From contig OW203727.1 in assembly GCA_934045075.1 (NCBI GenBank), positions 24,565,311 to 24,629,310 of the forward strand: a stretch of 64,000 nucleotides of DNA, in the 5' to 3' direction. How positions within the stretch are numbered: position 1 is the first letter of the stretch; every line of letters begins with the position of its first letter. The translations under genes were made by a program, and so were the position numbers. Shown piece by piece: positions 1 through 11,823 of this stretch. The notes beneath the pieces were generated by a model. That model saw nothing but the letters and a program-made list of their open reading frames with translations, was not told the origin of the DNA and did not search any database. Origin of the DNA: Yponomeuta sedellus (Eukaryota; Arthropoda; Insecta; Lepidoptera; Yponomeutidae).

Positions 1-1671
1 ATAAAATCTTGAAGAAGCTCCACAAAACTCAACCGGAACTTGCTGCGGAAATCCAAATTCCCCAGTCACCTCACTCCTTTTTCATGGAACCTACGGACAC
101 TGAAGAGGTCATTGGAATAATACGCAGCCTAAAAGTTAATAGTGCTCCTGGATTTCATGGTATACCCAACATTCTGCTTAAATCAGCATGCCACCTACTT
201 GCTGTCCCCTCACACATGTTTTCAATCTAAGCCTTGCCTCAGGCGTCTTCCCTTCCTGTTGGAAACTTGCCTCAGTGACTCCTGTCTATAAAGAAGGAGA
301 CAAAGATTGCCCAAACAACTATAGACCCATCTCTCTTCTGAGCAATATTTCAAAAATCCTGGAAAAAATCGTTAATAGGAGAATGGTGGGTTTCTTAGAA
401 TCTAAAAACATCCTTTCTTCAAGACAATACGGCTTCAGGCAAGGAAAGTCTACTGAGGATGCTGTTCTCTCCCTGGTTAATGTAGTAACCTCGCAACTCG
501 ATGCAGGCAGGCCGTGTGTTGGAGTTTTTCTAGACTTAGCAAAGGCTTTTGACACGGTGTCTGCTCCCATACTACTTGAAAAGTTGAAAAGGCTAGGGTT
601 CAGAGGGCATGCCTTGGAATGGATCCGTAGTTACCTAACCGGTAGACACCAAAGAGTTAAAGTGGGTCATGAGAGCATAAGCGACCCGGGTCAACTCTGT
701 TTTGGTGTCCCACAGGTAGCATTTTTGGCCCAATTCTTTTTATTATTTATTTAAATGACATCAGCTCCGCCATAAAACACTCTGTAAATGTGGAATTATT
801 TTGCTATGCGGACGATACAGCCATAATCTTCCATGAATCCTCCTGGGAGGCAGTTTTCAATCTTGCTCAACTGGGTATGTCATCGATAGCAACTTGGCTA
901 AACAATAATCTTCTTACGCTTAATGCCTCAAAAAGTAAATATTTGTGCTTCTCTAAGACAAAGGCTTCGGCTCCGGTAATCTCCCCCCCAATCACTATCC
1001 ATACATGTTCCGACCTAAATTCTAGCAACTGTTGCCCTGACTCCATCTCAAGAGCCCCCACTATAAAATATCTGGGCATTCTACTTGACGAGAATCTCAG
1101 CTTCGCCCCCCATATATCGTGTCTATCGGTTAGAGCACGAAAACTGATTCATCTCATGAAACAGGTAAGAATTATCAACGATAAAAAAGTCCTTAATGCA
1201 ATATACATGGCACTATGTCAGTCAGTGCTAACCTATTGTATTTCATGTTGGGGTGGCGCTGCTAAAACCCATCTTATTGCTCTTGAACGTGCTCAAAGGT
1301 CCATACTTAAGGTCACCTTCAGTAAACCGTATAGGTTCCCTACTACCGCTCTGTACATTGAAACAAATCTTCTATCAATACGTCAACTGTTTATATTTAG
1401 GGTGGTCACTCAGCAGTACCTCCAGTTTCTTCTTTTCCCTGATTACTTAACTCTAATCAGGAGACGTAATATAAGAATCCCCATCCCCAGAACGAAAACT
1501 AAATTTGCTCAGCGTTTCTTAACCTTTCTTGGCCCTTTCCTTTTTAATAATCTGTTCCGTAAATGTGAGTTAAAGAATTGCACCCTCAATGAAGCCAAGC
1601 GGAATGTTTTCACCCACCTTATTGGCTTAGGCTATGCTGCAACTGAGGATATCCTAAAATTCATTACATAA
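1..1671 (+). pseudogene. Non-LTR reverse transcriptase, two frameshifts
   Basis: Reverse transcriptase that would copy LINE RNA at a nicked target. RT motifs appear in order: NNYRPISLL near 320, GFRQGKSTEDAV near 430, DLAKAFDT near 535, GVPQ near 705, YADD (catalytic aspartates) at 805-816, and YLGILLDENLSF near 1065. The frame changes twice, at the C run 206-209 and at the G pair near 715. At each place the alignment with the second copy suggests one missing base in a short homopolymer. After 790 the frame is open to the stop at 1671. The N-terminal endonuclease is outside the window. It is either a dead copy or carries assembly indels. Confidence 0.88.
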
Positions 1672-2125
1672 CCTACTATTATTCTCACAAAAATCACACA
1701 CTTCCTCCCACTCATCACATCACACATAAATACTACACACACAACTAACACCCATCACCACTCTCACACAACTGTAATACTGAACTCGCAATAATTATGT
1801 TTTATCTTTTTTGTTTTCTACTTTAATTTTATAATTTGCTCAATATTTTTATGCCACTGTCGGTTCTTGTTTATAATTTAGTACCTATGTAAAAATATGA
1901 AACTGTAAAAGTCGCAAAATTTTTAACTCAATAAATCCTTCACAACCAGGTCCTCACTATACAGATTCCCGTCTAGTGTGGGGACCAACGGTGAACCTTT
2001 GATTGTTAATATCAACCATATTATAGATTAATACTTAAGCTAATCATACTTTTATGTCATGGGAAAAATGTACAATCTGTTAGTAAGTGGTTTAAATAAA
2101 ATTTTTTATCTTATCTTATCTTATC
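1..2125 (+). mobile_element. LINE-A copy 1, 5'-truncated by the window edge
   Basis: Non-LTR retrotransposon of the Jockey/CR1 group, 3' part only. It holds the reverse transcriptase region, a CA-rich 3' UTR (about 1680-1775, many CACA runs) and a terminal (TTATC)n tail at about 2104-2125. Its protein closely resembles the copy at 61865-63781, which shares the CA-rich 3' UTR. The 5' part lies outside the window. Confidence 0.85.
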
Positions 2126-2498
2126 TAAATTTCAATGAACGTTGTGGACTGAAAGAGGATGTAGTGACTAGATTTGAGAAAGGAATGTTGAGTTGGTTTG
2201 GACGTGTGGAGAGGATGAAGGAAGAAAGATTGAAGAAACAAATATATATTGCGAATGTGAGTGGAAGGGCTGGTAAGGGACGTCCCAGACGGACCTACAT
2301 CGACCAAATAGGGGATGTATTAGCAACGGGAAAGATAAAAAGTACCCGAAACCGGCGTGCGTGCATTCAACCACTTATGAACGTTGATGAAGCGAAGGTG
2401 ATCTGTCAGGATCGTGGCAAGTGGCAGTCCCTGGTCTCTGCCTACACCTCTGGGATACAGGCGTGAGGTTATGTATGTATGTATGTAAATTTCAATGA
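2126..2498 (+). mobile_element. RTE-M retroposon copy, 5'-truncated, with 13-bp TSD
   Basis: The insertion spans 2139-2485 between two perfect copies of TAAATTTCAATGA (2126-2138, 2486-2498). It carries the C-terminal end of a LINE ORF (2059-2466 frame) with motifs SWFGRVERMKEER and GRAGKGRPRRTYIDQI, typical of the tail of RTE-like and related non-LTR polyproteins. It ends with a stop and a (ATGT)n tail at 2468-2485. The fixed 3' end recurs at 8.1, 8.9, 22.3 and 24.4 kb. It entered exactly at the (TTATC)n end of LINE-A copy 1, so it is younger than that copy. Confidence 0.8.
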
Positions 2499-3814
2499 TG
2501 CACTCGGTGCCGAGCTACTAGACTAGCACATACATTTTGGCCATCGACTCAAACTTGTTATATTATTTTGAAGTCGGTTTCTACTTTCAAAATTTGTAGT
2601 TACTTTTCTGCTTTCAAAACTATCCTCTTATCAGGAAATCAAAAATTGCAAGACATGTTTTGCCGAGAATTATTTAACCATTATTTTACATAATCTTCGC
2701 TTATAGTTTTAGCAGTCGCTTGTAATGAAACAGACAAACAAACAGAAGACGCACAGCTTGATGGTTATGCCAGTATAGATATTTTATAGCTGGATGTCGT
2801 CTAATGATATGGCTGGTGGGGCCATTATAAATATTGTCTCGTAAAAACGTTATACCACGTTTTGCGTCGCTCGGTGACGCAACGAGTCGTGTTATTATGT
2901 AAACAAAACGTTGATGCGTGCTACCTCTGAGAAGACACTTGTTTAAGTGAGTTTTAATGAGATATTTCAGTCCGTGGGAGACGTTCAGATTTAAAATATT
3001 GAAAATATTTCAGAATTACCATATCAGTAAGTTATAATTCAGAGAGGAAAGGATAATTACTAAATTACAATTTGATCAATCTCCTTTGCAGATACACCCA
3101 AAAGTGTAGTCGCGATCGTGTTAATTAGTTTAATTTTATTCATTAATTTCATTAAATAGTTGTAAATGATGATCAGAAACACCTCTTTTACTGGGTTAAG
3201 TTACTGTTGTAAATCCTGTGATATTTGCATTGCATTAATACCGACGCGGAAGGTAAATTTTCCGGGTTTCCTCACAAAAACTGACTGATGATTTTATCAG
3301 GGCGTAATATTAGGGTATACCACTTAAATTGGGCCAATATGTAAGAAAATGTCTTGCTCTAAATGAACTGTAATTAGAACCACACGGCAAGGGATATTGT
3401 AAAGTTCCTGTATTTTTTTTGTGGATAGCATTCATTTCTGGTGCCAGTGTTTTGACACCCTAAATATAAAATAACTTTTGATTATAATTTTAGAAAATGA
3501 CTTATGGCTCACACGCGAACAAGCAAACTCCGACTAATCATGTCTCCAAATTAAATTGGAAGCCATATTCATTAATTAAAATATCAAAACACGCATCGAA
3601 AGATATAGCGTGCGATATAAAACATTTGGAGAGAAACAACCTGTAGTCTGTAGATGAATAAATCACATTAAATTGGTCACTGTGTTCGGGAAGTCATTTC
3701 TCAAGTAAACAAAACTAGTCGACATTTTGTAAAAAAAAAACTGTCGTAAAACAATCATTTTGAAAGACAAAGAATTTTCTTTTGTTATGAAAATGTTTGA
3801 AAAATGGTTCCATC
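2499..3814. other. AT-rich DNA, no recognised feature
   Basis: No reading frame or repeat family that I recognise. A short hairpin-like GC-rich stretch at 2850-2895 contains TTGCGTC and GACGCAA as an inverted pair. Confidence 0.5.
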
Positions 3815-4012
3815 TGTTTTTTGGTGTTGTGTCATCATCAATATCATCAGCCATTTGGTGCCCACTGCAGGACATAGGCCTCCCTCGTAGTTTTCCAAGC
3901 TTCACGGTGTTGTGCCAACCGCATCCAGCGACTCCCCGCCACCGTAACCAGGTCGTCAGACCATCTGGTGGAGGGTCTGCCCACGCTGCGTCGACCGGTC
4001 CGCGGTCAAATT
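3815..4012 (-). mobile_element. RTE-like retroposon 3' fragment
   Basis: On the minus strand the sequence ends in GAGGCCTATGTCCTGCAGTG-like coding followed by a (GAT)n-like tail (ATCATC runs at 3830-3850). This is a common lepidopteran RTE 3' end. The coding is degenerate. Confidence 0.55.
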
Positions 4013-4044
4013 AATTATGTACCAGAAATAAACAATTTCTTTAA

Positions 4045-4140
4045 TGAAATGAAGATAAGATAAGAATATTCTTTATTGTACACTGGAAAATAACAAATAC
4101 AAATAAATTGCAAATATACATAGTAGTACAATTGGCGGAC
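4045..4140 (-). repeat. LINE 3' tail fragment
   Basis: GATAAGATAAGAATATTCTTTATTG at the left edge reads on the minus strand as an AATAAAG-containing 3' end followed by (TTATC)n, the same type of tail as LINE-A. Confidence 0.45.
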
Positions 4141-4142
4141 AA

Positions 4143-4555
4143 TCAATGAGGTGAAATGAAATGAAAAGGTTTTATTCAAGGTAACGCAGAAACAGCGGCT
4201 TAATGAAAGTTACAATTCAAACTAGTTGTCCATTTCAAAACCTAGATTCATAGAAAAATAGACAAAAAAACTCTAAACTTAGTCTTTTCAAAATCCTTAA
4301 TTATAATAGTTTACATAATTATTATGAAACATAGAACTCATACATAGTACTGGTATTAATTCCAGACCTCATTGTCATCTAAATAATCTTTTATGTTATT
4401 GTAGCCCTTTTGGCACAAAGTGCTTAACATGTTTTTTGAACCGCGTTTCAGGCAAGCTTAATATATCTTCAGGGATTTTATTACAGAAGCGTATACAATG
4501 CCCCATGAAGGATGTATTAACCTTTGCCAGCCTAAATAGTGGGAACAAATGTGTA
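4143..4555 (-). mobile_element. LINE-B 3' end, degenerate
   Basis: Minus-strand 3' end of a second non-LTR family, with a (GAAAT)n-like tail at 4150-4166. It contains remnants of a C-terminal peptide (GHCIRFYNKIPEDI type) broken by stops. The same sequence occurs at 21165-21545 (minus), and its 3' end alone at 8275-8370 and 35210-35459 (plus). Confidence 0.65.
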
Positions 4556-4559
4556 TGTT

Positions 4560-4690
4560 TATTTCTAGTATTTAGATTAGATTAGAAAATTCTTTATTGC
4601 ACAATAAGTATATTTGTACAAAGGCGAGCTTAATACTAATGAGTATTTTCTTCCAGCTAACCTTGGGTTATACGGATAGTAGTGCGGGTA
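4560..4690 (-). repeat. LINE 3' tail fragment with (GATTA) repeats
   Basis: AGATTAGATTAG followed by TTCTTTATTGCAC and an AAAGGCGAGCT motif, a recurrent LINE 3' end read on the minus strand. A similar piece is at 28855-28960. Confidence 0.45.
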
Positions 4691-4794
4691 GTGCCCGGAG
4701 AGAGCTATAGTAAATAAATTATCATATAAAATCGCATCATATAAGTTAAAACAAGTATTTACACAGTGTTGGCTACCTAAAGTTTTAAAGTTAC

Positions 4795-4905
4795 TGATTT
4801 GCCTTTATTATTATATACCTCAGCGCTTGAAACTGTCAATGCACGGTGGGCCCGTGTGGCAATTAAGCCTATCTCTGAGAGAAGGACTGTGCAGTGGGAC
4901 GTTTA
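4795..4905 (+). mobile_element. S3 SINE, 3' body fragment
   Basis: Matches the S3 3' body: ACCTCAGCGCTTGAAA, AATTAAGCC, CTCTGAGAGAAGG and GCAGTGGGACGTTT in order. There is no tRNA-like head. Confidence 0.6.
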
Positions 4906-5493
4906 AAACATCTCATAAAATTAAAAGGTAAAAAGGTAGAGCAGAAACTGAGCGTCACTAATTACGAATTAAATTTAGGTGTCCATTTCAATGGAAATCA
5001 ACGCTTTAAACCTTACATTGACTTTATTTTGCATTTAGTTGACGCGTTCTTTAATTCTTTAATAATTTTTTCCCAGTTTGCATTAACAGATATTTTATTT
5101 CGTGACCCAGATATTCCACTACCGCGTTAACCTCACTCGATAGGAGCGATGGTGATGCGTTAGCAGAACGTTTTGGTGAGGTTATAACTCCAAATCAAGT
5201 CGTGACTTTTCTTCTATTACGGACATGTGCAATTTTGTTGTAAAAATACGATAGAGGAATATATCGAGAGGAAATCTGAGTATCTGCGATTACTAAGCCC
5301 ACACTCCATCTTGGAAAAAGACCTGTGATCTGCAGTAGCACAATAGTAGTAGCATTTTTTTTAATATTTGTTTCTCGAAAACAAATCATTCGCGAAACGG
5401 CGTAGGAGTCTGTAATGGCGAATTAAAGCGCACTTCTCATTTTATTTCTTGTTCTAAGGCCATTGATATAAATATGTCACTCTCTCAAACATG
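4906..5493. other. No recognised feature
   Basis: AT-rich. The open frames here are short and unlike any family I know. Confidence 0.4.
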
Positions 5494-5913
5494 GGCATAC
5501 AATTGAATATTGGCCTTTTTGCATCTACTTAATGAGATGATTTATACAGCGTCCAGTGGTATCCTCACTCACTCTAGATGAGTGAAGGGACCACTCCGAC
5601 GCTGTAGTGCCTGGGACATGGTTTCATAGATGGTGTAGGCTTGCCCAGCACCTATACCATCCTGACAGCTAAGTCGGCCTAGCCCACAGGAAAGACAAGT
5701 CAATACGTGCGGAGCCAACCAAGCCGCGGGTTTCCTCACGATGTTTTTCCTTCACCGTTAGCCTGTGGTATTGCGACTACAAATTCGCAAATGTACGTAA
5801 CTTTGAAACTAAACAAAGTCATTGGTACATGCCCGCACTCGGGATCGAGCCTGGGGCTCTCGCTTGCCAGTCCATGGTTCTACCCACTGAGCTACCACCG
5901 CCGGCATACAATT
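5494..5913 (-). mobile_element. S3 SINE, full-length copy with 11-bp TSD
   Basis: tRNA-derived SINE on the minus strand at 5505-5902. The tRNA-like head is at the right (about 5830-5902, B box near 5842 read in reverse). The body contains the inverse of GAAGGAAAACATCGTGAGG near 5740. The 3' end at the left shows the TATACAGCG and CACTCCGACGCTG segments. GGCATACAATT flanks both sides (5494-5504 and 5903-5913). Confidence 0.72.
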
Positions 5914-6150
5914 ATATTATTCTTAATTCACTAACCCGTGCTAAGGACAATTTGAAAAACCTATTTACCGCTGCTGGTCGATGCCTGTACGTAATACAAA
6001 GAATATTGTAAAGAGGTTCGAAATTTCACTGATGCCGGTGAGTCGTCCATTAGCTCAGTTGGAAAGAGCGCTGGCACGGATAGCCAGAGGTCGCGGATTC
6101 GAATCCCGGCATGGGTGGAATTTTTTGCCTCTAAATAGGTTTTTAAAATG
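5914..6150. mobile_element. S1 SINE, fold-back copy next to S3
   Basis: The left edge is a minus-strand S1 3' tail (CACTAACCCGTGCTAAGGAC, then AAAAACCTATTTA). The sequence then switches to a plus-strand S1 body with tRNA-like head at about 6047-6117 and ends TAAATAGGTTTTTA. GGCATACA lies on both sides (5903-5910, 6151-6158), so it appears to have used the TSD region of the S3 copy. Confidence 0.7.
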
Positions 6151-6159
6151 GGCATACAT

Positions 6160-8103
6160 GTTGGTGAGTTTTATTCAAATCAAATGACGCTAAGAAGCGA
6201 TGAAGAGTTATGATGAAAATCAATGCAATGCACAGAAACTGCGACTTAGGTAATGAACGTTACATATACAAAGTAGTTATTCTATTGAATCTATCTACCT
6301 TCGTCTATCTACGGAGTTTTGCATTCAGTGGCTAATCATATTTCCTGCTCTATTTTTAATGGTGCGCAATACTTCTCCTGTACTCTTCAACCAATAGGTG
6401 GGTTAGACAAATTAAGTCCGGCCATAAATCAAACTGTGGAGTAACACACTGTTTAAAGCAACAAACGTCACACCTGCTACAAAGTTCAGCACTACTTGGC
6501 CGCCTGAGAGCAGCCGAATGCTTCAAACGATTTCAACCTTACAGTCGCTCAACTAAGTGCTCTAAATTTCAGGTCGGCTGATAAACCAGTGTAGTTTGAG
6601 TTGACAATCAGTGTGAATTTTGGTGAGCATAAGCGAAAGACGACAATAACAAACTTCTTGGCACATCTGAAAGTAAGATTTTTAATCAATAAATCAAGAA
6701 AGTAAAAAACATTACATGACATGAATGATGTTAAAACCTATCTGAAAAAGTTGATAGCATCACAGATAGCATAATTCGGCAGCATTAGATGGGCAAATTT
6801 ATTATTTCTCATACGTTGGAATTTTCTTTTTTGCATTTATAATGATATTTTTTTTAATTTTACTTATAAACGGGCCATTCCAAACAAATATTAAATTAAA
6901 AATAAAGCGAAAGAGATTTGTCCGGATCTTTATCTAGAGCAAGTAATCTTTATCGCCCCTCCCGGTTGCTAGCGTAACGTCATGTATTTTTTGCTATAAT
7001 GCGTGCAATCGTGTGTGAAAAAAATATATATTTTATCAAATCTCATGCATTTGTAAAAAATAAGGAAAAGCGCCAAATTATTTGACTATAGGTACTCTCG
7101 AATTTATTACTTTGTGTGTTAATGCATCGTTCTGGCATTAAAGCAGAAAGCCAGTTTTGCTCTACAAACTTGGCTGTAAGATATTAACTATACGCCAGTG
7201 ATTTGCTTAGTTATTTCCTAACTTATTTTTTCGCATTGCTCTCGTGCTTGCCCCACAAGAGCGCGCTCGGTCCATTTTGCGGGCGTCGCAATTTGTCAAG
7301 TGTCGACCTGGCGTCTAATTGCCACCAGCCGCGAGAGACATATTGTGGCGATGAACAGAAAGTCTGATGCTCAGCTTTAGGCTTAGGCACAAGGCATGTC
7401 ATCTCGAACTGATAAGGAGTAGATAATTTGGGACTTTTGACGAAATATTGTAAAACCAAAAGAGCTAGATTGGATATTCATAGTGGTGTGCTGGTACCAA
7501 CACCTATATATGGTACATGATGACATGATGAAGAATGAGCCACCTAATGCACGTTTTACCAAAGATGCATGATTGCATGGTCACTTAGTTTTATATCGAC
7601 TGTCTTTGATGGATGATGGATCTTCGAGTGATTGCGGCTGTTTTCATTTACCTGATCATTCTTTGAGGTCGCTGAAATTGCAAGTCATGGCGTAAACCGA
7701 CAACATATTTCCATATTGTCCTTATTTGTATTGTGTTTTAAGATTTAAAGTTGTATGATGTGTGTCTCGGCCAAAGGTGATGAAGAGAAGATGATGAATG
7801 AAGAACCGAGATTTGATGAAAAAAGACGAATTTAATGTTCTAATAAGTTAATGATTTACAAAAAAGGAAGACGGCACGTATCGCCGCTGTTATGTAATAT
7901 ATCGAATGATTGAAAGATGGATGTACCCTCGATGAAGTTTGCGGCCCCCGCACCTCGCGCCGCGCTCTTGTAACGCCTTGCTAATTAGGGTTCTTCGGCA
8001 GCAGGCAAAGCTTGTGGATCGCTCTTCGTACTACACCTCTCTGTGTGTAGACAATGTGGTTAACTAACGTGTTTCTGTGCTACAATAAATGGTTTCTTCT
8101 TAC
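6160..8103. other. Unique DNA, no gene recognised
   Basis: Mostly AT-rich. Two GC-richer patches (7235-7350 and 7930-8020) have no convincing reading frame or splice structure that I can assign. Confidence 0.4.
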
Positions 8104-8260
8104 ATACATAGGTACATACGTACATAACCTCACGCCTGTATCACAGAGGGGTAGGCAGAGACCAGGGACTGCCACTTACCACGATCCTGACAGATCACCT
8201 TCGCTTCATCAACGTTCATAAGTCGTTGCACGCACGCACGCCGGTTCCAGGTTTCTTATT
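8104..8260 (-). mobile_element. RTE-M retroposon 3' fragment
   Basis: Reverse of the 2350-2485 end: (TACA)n tail at left, then CCTCACGCCTGTATC and the GATCACCTTCGCTTCATCAA block. Coding is not intact. Confidence 0.72.
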
Positions 8261-8274
8261 CTTCCATTTCAGCA

Positions 8275-8372
8275 ACCTCGACAGGCACACCTAGTTTGAC
8301 TTGTAACGTTCATTAAGCCGCAGTTTCTGCGCGACTTTGAATAAAAGCTTTTTATTTCATGTCATTCCATTT
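8275..8372 (+). mobile_element. LINE-B 3' end fragment
   Basis: CACACCTAGTTTGACTTGTAACGTTCATTAAG is followed by TTTGAATAAAAGC and a TTTCAT tail. It matches the reverse of 4160-4240. Confidence 0.62.
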
Positions 8373-8883
8373 CAGCACGTACCCATCAATATGCGAAGGA
8401 ATGCCAAAACAGCGATGATCCAACAAAGTTTACCTAACTTACCGCGAGTAAGGGCAATAACTTTACACTCGTATCTTCTCTTTCAGATGTCACGACTGTA
8501 TTTTTTTGTATGGACCTTCTGTGTCCCGGTGAGAGCAGTTAGGACACCTTGATTAAACGATCACGACACTATTAATACGCGGTTTACGTGGAAGCACCTC
8601 GCGCCGCCGCTTAATAGAGGATGCGCGTGCGCAGGGACCATTACAATCAATTAGAGGTGAGTTTACGTGTTCGTTTGGCGCATTTGGATAGTACAAGCTT
8701 TTGAAGCTCTATATTTTATCAATAAAAAATTGCTTGTTATTTATTCTTTTGCATGTAATAAATGTCTTAATAATAATAAATTAATAATTTAACGTTAAGA
8801 TCTGTCATAAGACTTACTGTATTGCAGTGACCTTACAGGGTATCATGTTCTTACCTACAAATACCAATATCATCTGTATAACT
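8373..8883. other. No recognised feature
   Basis: A GC-rich patch at 8590-8640 and AT-rich flanks. No gene call is supported. Confidence 0.35.
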
Positions 8884-9045
8884 ATTTACATACATAACTT
8901 TACGCCTGTATCCCAGAGGAGTGGGCAGAGACCAGGGGCTGCCACTTGCGACGATCCTGACAGATCACCTTCGCTTCATCAACGTTCATAAGTCATTGCA
9001 TGCACGCACACCGGTTCCAGGTACTTCTTATCTTCCCCTTTGTAA
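8884..9045 (-). mobile_element. RTE-M retroposon 3' fragment
   Basis: Same minus-strand 3' block as at 8104-8260, with a short TACATACATA tail at the left and divergence in a few positions. Confidence 0.72.
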
Positions 9046-9144
9046 GGGGAATATTAATATGATATTCTATCTTTGTTTTTTTCTACGCGCCTTCTATTGA
9101 GCTCGAAAAACCGCATCGAGTGCTTTAAGTATCAGTGTTATAAA

Positions 9145-9665
9145 AACCGGCCAAGTGCGAGTCAGACTCGCGCACCGAGGGTTCCGTACAAACCTGTATT
9201 ATAGACCTGAGTATTTGGTATGAATTTCAATTTAATACCTCTACGCGTTTATGAGGAAATGGGTAGTAAGTTAAAAATTATTAAAAAAATATATATTATG
9301 TGATGTAACTAAAAATTTATGGTTTTCGTAATTTTTCCTTTATCTATGCTATAAGACGTTGCTTCGTACCAAATTTCAAGATTCTGAGTTCACGGGAAGC
9401 ACCCTGTAGGTTTTGATTCCCTTGCAAGTGTCGAAAATTTGCGGCATAAACGGCTGTATCTTTTGATTGCGTTGGCTTAGAAGTTTGATTTTTTCACAGC
9501 TTCAAGAGACAGTAGACCTGAGTAATTGATATAAATTTCAGCTTCATACCTCCACGCGTTCTTGAGTAAAAGGGTCTTGACAGACGGACGGACGGACGGA
9601 CAGACGGACAACAAAGTGATCCTATAAGGGTTCCGTTTTTTCCTTTTGAGGTACGGAACCCTAAA
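9145..9665. mobile_element. Short TIR-like repeat with internal (ACGG)n microsatellite
   Basis: Common lepidopteran repeat beginning GGCCAAGTGCGAGTCAGAC. AGGGTTCCGTAC (9178-9189) is the exact inverse of GTACGGAACCCT (9651-9662). A (GACG)n tract lies at 9585-9610. A truncated relative is at 27075-27125. It is non-coding, and I cannot assign a superfamily. Confidence 0.6.
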
Positions 9666-9961
9666 AAATCTAGGAAAGGTTAAGTATAGGTACTGTTAAG
9701 TCTGAACACCAATTTATCGACCTCTAATATATTTATCTATCGCGTAGACCTCTTCTCTTTCACGCCAACCTATCCAGTTTTCCTAGTGACGTCCAATGTT
9801 TTCCAGCCGCTTTTACAATGCCGTCGGCCCACTGGGCTGGTCGTTTGTCCACCGACAGTTAACCAGTTTTTGGCCACCATTCTGTGATTATCTAGTTCAG
9901 TGGCACGCCATGCGACTTTGAATAGGTAGACTAGTCCTACCGTCGGTATCAACGACGCAGC

Positions 9962-10130
9962 TCGTCGTCGTCAGGCTATACTAGTCCACTGCTGGATATA
10001 GCCCTCCCCTAAAGAGCGCCACGTCATAGGGGGGTAATGCCCATAATCCCCACGCTGGGCATGCGGGTTGGGGATCGCAGTTTGGTGGAATTGTACTGCA
10101 GGGGGCGCTGCTGCCCACCCCCCGCTTTAT
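9962..10130 (-). mobile_element. RG element (GAA-tailed, RTE-derived)
   Basis: Minus-strand copy. From left to right: remnant tail CGTCGTCGTC, AGGCTATACTAGTCCACTGC, GCCCTCCCCTAA, AATGCCCATAATCCCCACGC and GTACTGCAGGGGGCGCTGCT. Non-coding and about 170 bp. Confidence 0.6.
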
Positions 10131-10144
10131 AGCTCTGTAAGACT

Positions 10145-10395
10145 TAATTTTCGTCATCACCGCTGCTGGACATAGGCCTCTCCGAAAACACGGCGTTGAG
10201 CCGAATATTCGGCTCTTCTTTTCTAGTCACTGCCCACCGCTTTCCAAATTGCTCCACCTGGTCACAAGGCGTCCTACGCTACGTTTTCCTATTCCCGGCC
10301 TGCACTCTAGTACCTGTTACTCCAACAGTTCTTGGTACTGCGGCAGATATGATGCGCCCCCTGCCACTTTAGTCTGCTAATTCGTTGAGCAAAGT
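10145..10395 (-). mobile_element. RTE-like LINE fragment
   Basis: CATCACCGCTGCTGGACATAGGCC on the left edge reads in reverse as an RTE C-terminus with a GAT-type tail. CCACCGCTTTCCAAATTG and GTCCTACGCTACG follow, as in other lepidopteran RTE 3' regions. No frame survives. Confidence 0.5.
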
Positions 10396-10439
10396 TGATT
10401 ACTTTAGAAGACTTAACTTAACTTGGTAAACATTATTAA

Positions 10440-10562
10440 AACATTTTTTATACGGATTTATGCTCGTTTATTATATTTTTATAATTTTCCGACGCTTCGG
10501 CACTTTTTCAGGTGCCGTGGTCCCGGATGACTGAGGTGACATGCGTATTTTAGAAAGCATTA
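10440..10562. repeat. Degenerate relative of the 49.1-kb MITE
   Basis: Shares the core TTTCCGACGcTTCGGCA, then GCCGtGGTCcCGG and GACTGAgGTGaC, with 49185-49240. The inverted ends are eroded here. Confidence 0.4.
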
Positions 10563-10757
10563 ACGGTTAGTTTACTACCCTCGGCAAAACTGATAAAAGT
10601 TAATTATGAAGTTACGTTCTAAAATAGGCAAACCAATATTTTTTTATATAAAGTCAACAATATTGATTATTAGTAATTGAAGTTAAAATTAAATTTATAA
10701 ACTTTTTACATGAACTTAAAAATCCTGATTATTGCTTGAAATTTTTTTTTTATAAAC

Positions 10758-10949
10758 ATTTCTTTAAATTTAAAAACCTATTTAGAGGCTAAAAATTTCT
10801 CAATCGGTTGAGCGCTGGCACGGATAGCCAGAGGTTGCGGGTTCGAATCCCGGCATGGGTGAAATTTTTAGCCTCTAAATAGGTTTTTAAATTTGTTCCT
10901 TAGCACGAGTTAGTGCATTAAAAATAAAAATAGTGTAATTTCTTTAAAT
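10758..10949 (+). mobile_element. S1 SINE with inverted ends and 12-bp TSD
   Basis: ATTTCTTTAAAT flanks both sides (10758-10769, 10938-10949). The tRNA-like head (about 10800-10853, B box GGTTCGAATCC) is flanked by inverted copies of AAAACCTATTTAGAGGC and GCCTCTAAATAGGTTTT. Then comes the S1 tail TTAGTGCATTAAAAATAAAA. Confidence 0.8.
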
Positions 10950-11605
10950 GTAAAATAACAGTAGATAGCACTGTAATAGTCACAAATGTGTAACAGATGC
11001 TCAGCCCAAAGTTTACACAAAGTATTCATTCTTGAATGACAAAGTGATACTTAGTAGATTTCATAATCTGTTACTGCCCGAAGTGTTGACAGAATGAAAC
11101 AAATTGCTGAAAGCGTGAAGACGAGCAAACTAAATGCTAAGGTGCAATCAGTTAGAAATTATTGATACTATAACAGTGCTTTGGAGGACGTTACATTGTA
11201 TTTAATGCAGTCTGAGGAGGTATTTATATCAACGATGTAGGTACAGTTGAATCCAATTCAGTAAATGCTATGTTGTTAAAGATCTTACCCTTGCATTTAG
11301 AAAGATTTAGACCGTAACATAAACCCTAAAGTATATTTTAAATTGCATTTCCGCTTTTGCCCTCTCTTTTTGTGCTCGCCTATCAATGTTTCTTCCACGT
11401 AGAAAATGCTTCTAGCGTTAAGGCTGCCCTATTGTAAAAATATTTCAAGCGTATTTATAAAAAAAAAATGTTGAGGCACTAATTAAGTTCTCTGATTTAT
11501 ATAATTTGAAATATGACTAAGTACAAAGGAAATATTAAATTTGATTTGATACAACTTGCCTGTACCTTTTTGCTTTTTGTTCCGGTGTACAATGAAGAAC
11601 ATACT
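10950..11605. other. No recognised feature
   Basis: AT-rich unique sequence without a supported gene or repeat. Confidence 0.4.
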
Positions 11606-11823
11606 TATCTTATCGTTTAAAAACCTATTAAGAGGCTAAAAATTTCACCCATGCCGGGATTCGAACCCGCAACCTCTGGCTATCCGTGCCAGCGCTGTAC
11701 CAATTGAGCCAATGGGCGACTCACCGGCATCATTGAAATTTTTAACCTCTAAATAGGTTTTTAAATTTGTCCTTAGCACGAATTAGTGCATTAAAAATAA
11801 AAATAGTATAATTATCCTATCGT
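11606..11823. mobile_element. S1 SINE, minus-oriented head between inverted ends, TSD
   Basis: The insertion is 11618-11811 between TTATCTTATCGT (11606-11617) and TTATCCTATCGT (11812-11823; one mismatch). The head reads on the minus strand (11645-11722), but the 3' tail reads on the plus strand, so head and tail have opposite orientation. Confidence 0.78.

Noticed and set aside
6047..6117. tRNA gene at S1 heads (here and at about a dozen other places)
   Set aside because: The A and B boxes and a partial cloverleaf are present, but each copy is embedded in the same SINE flanks and bounded by TSDs, and the anticodon-loop sequence is atypical. They are SINE heads.
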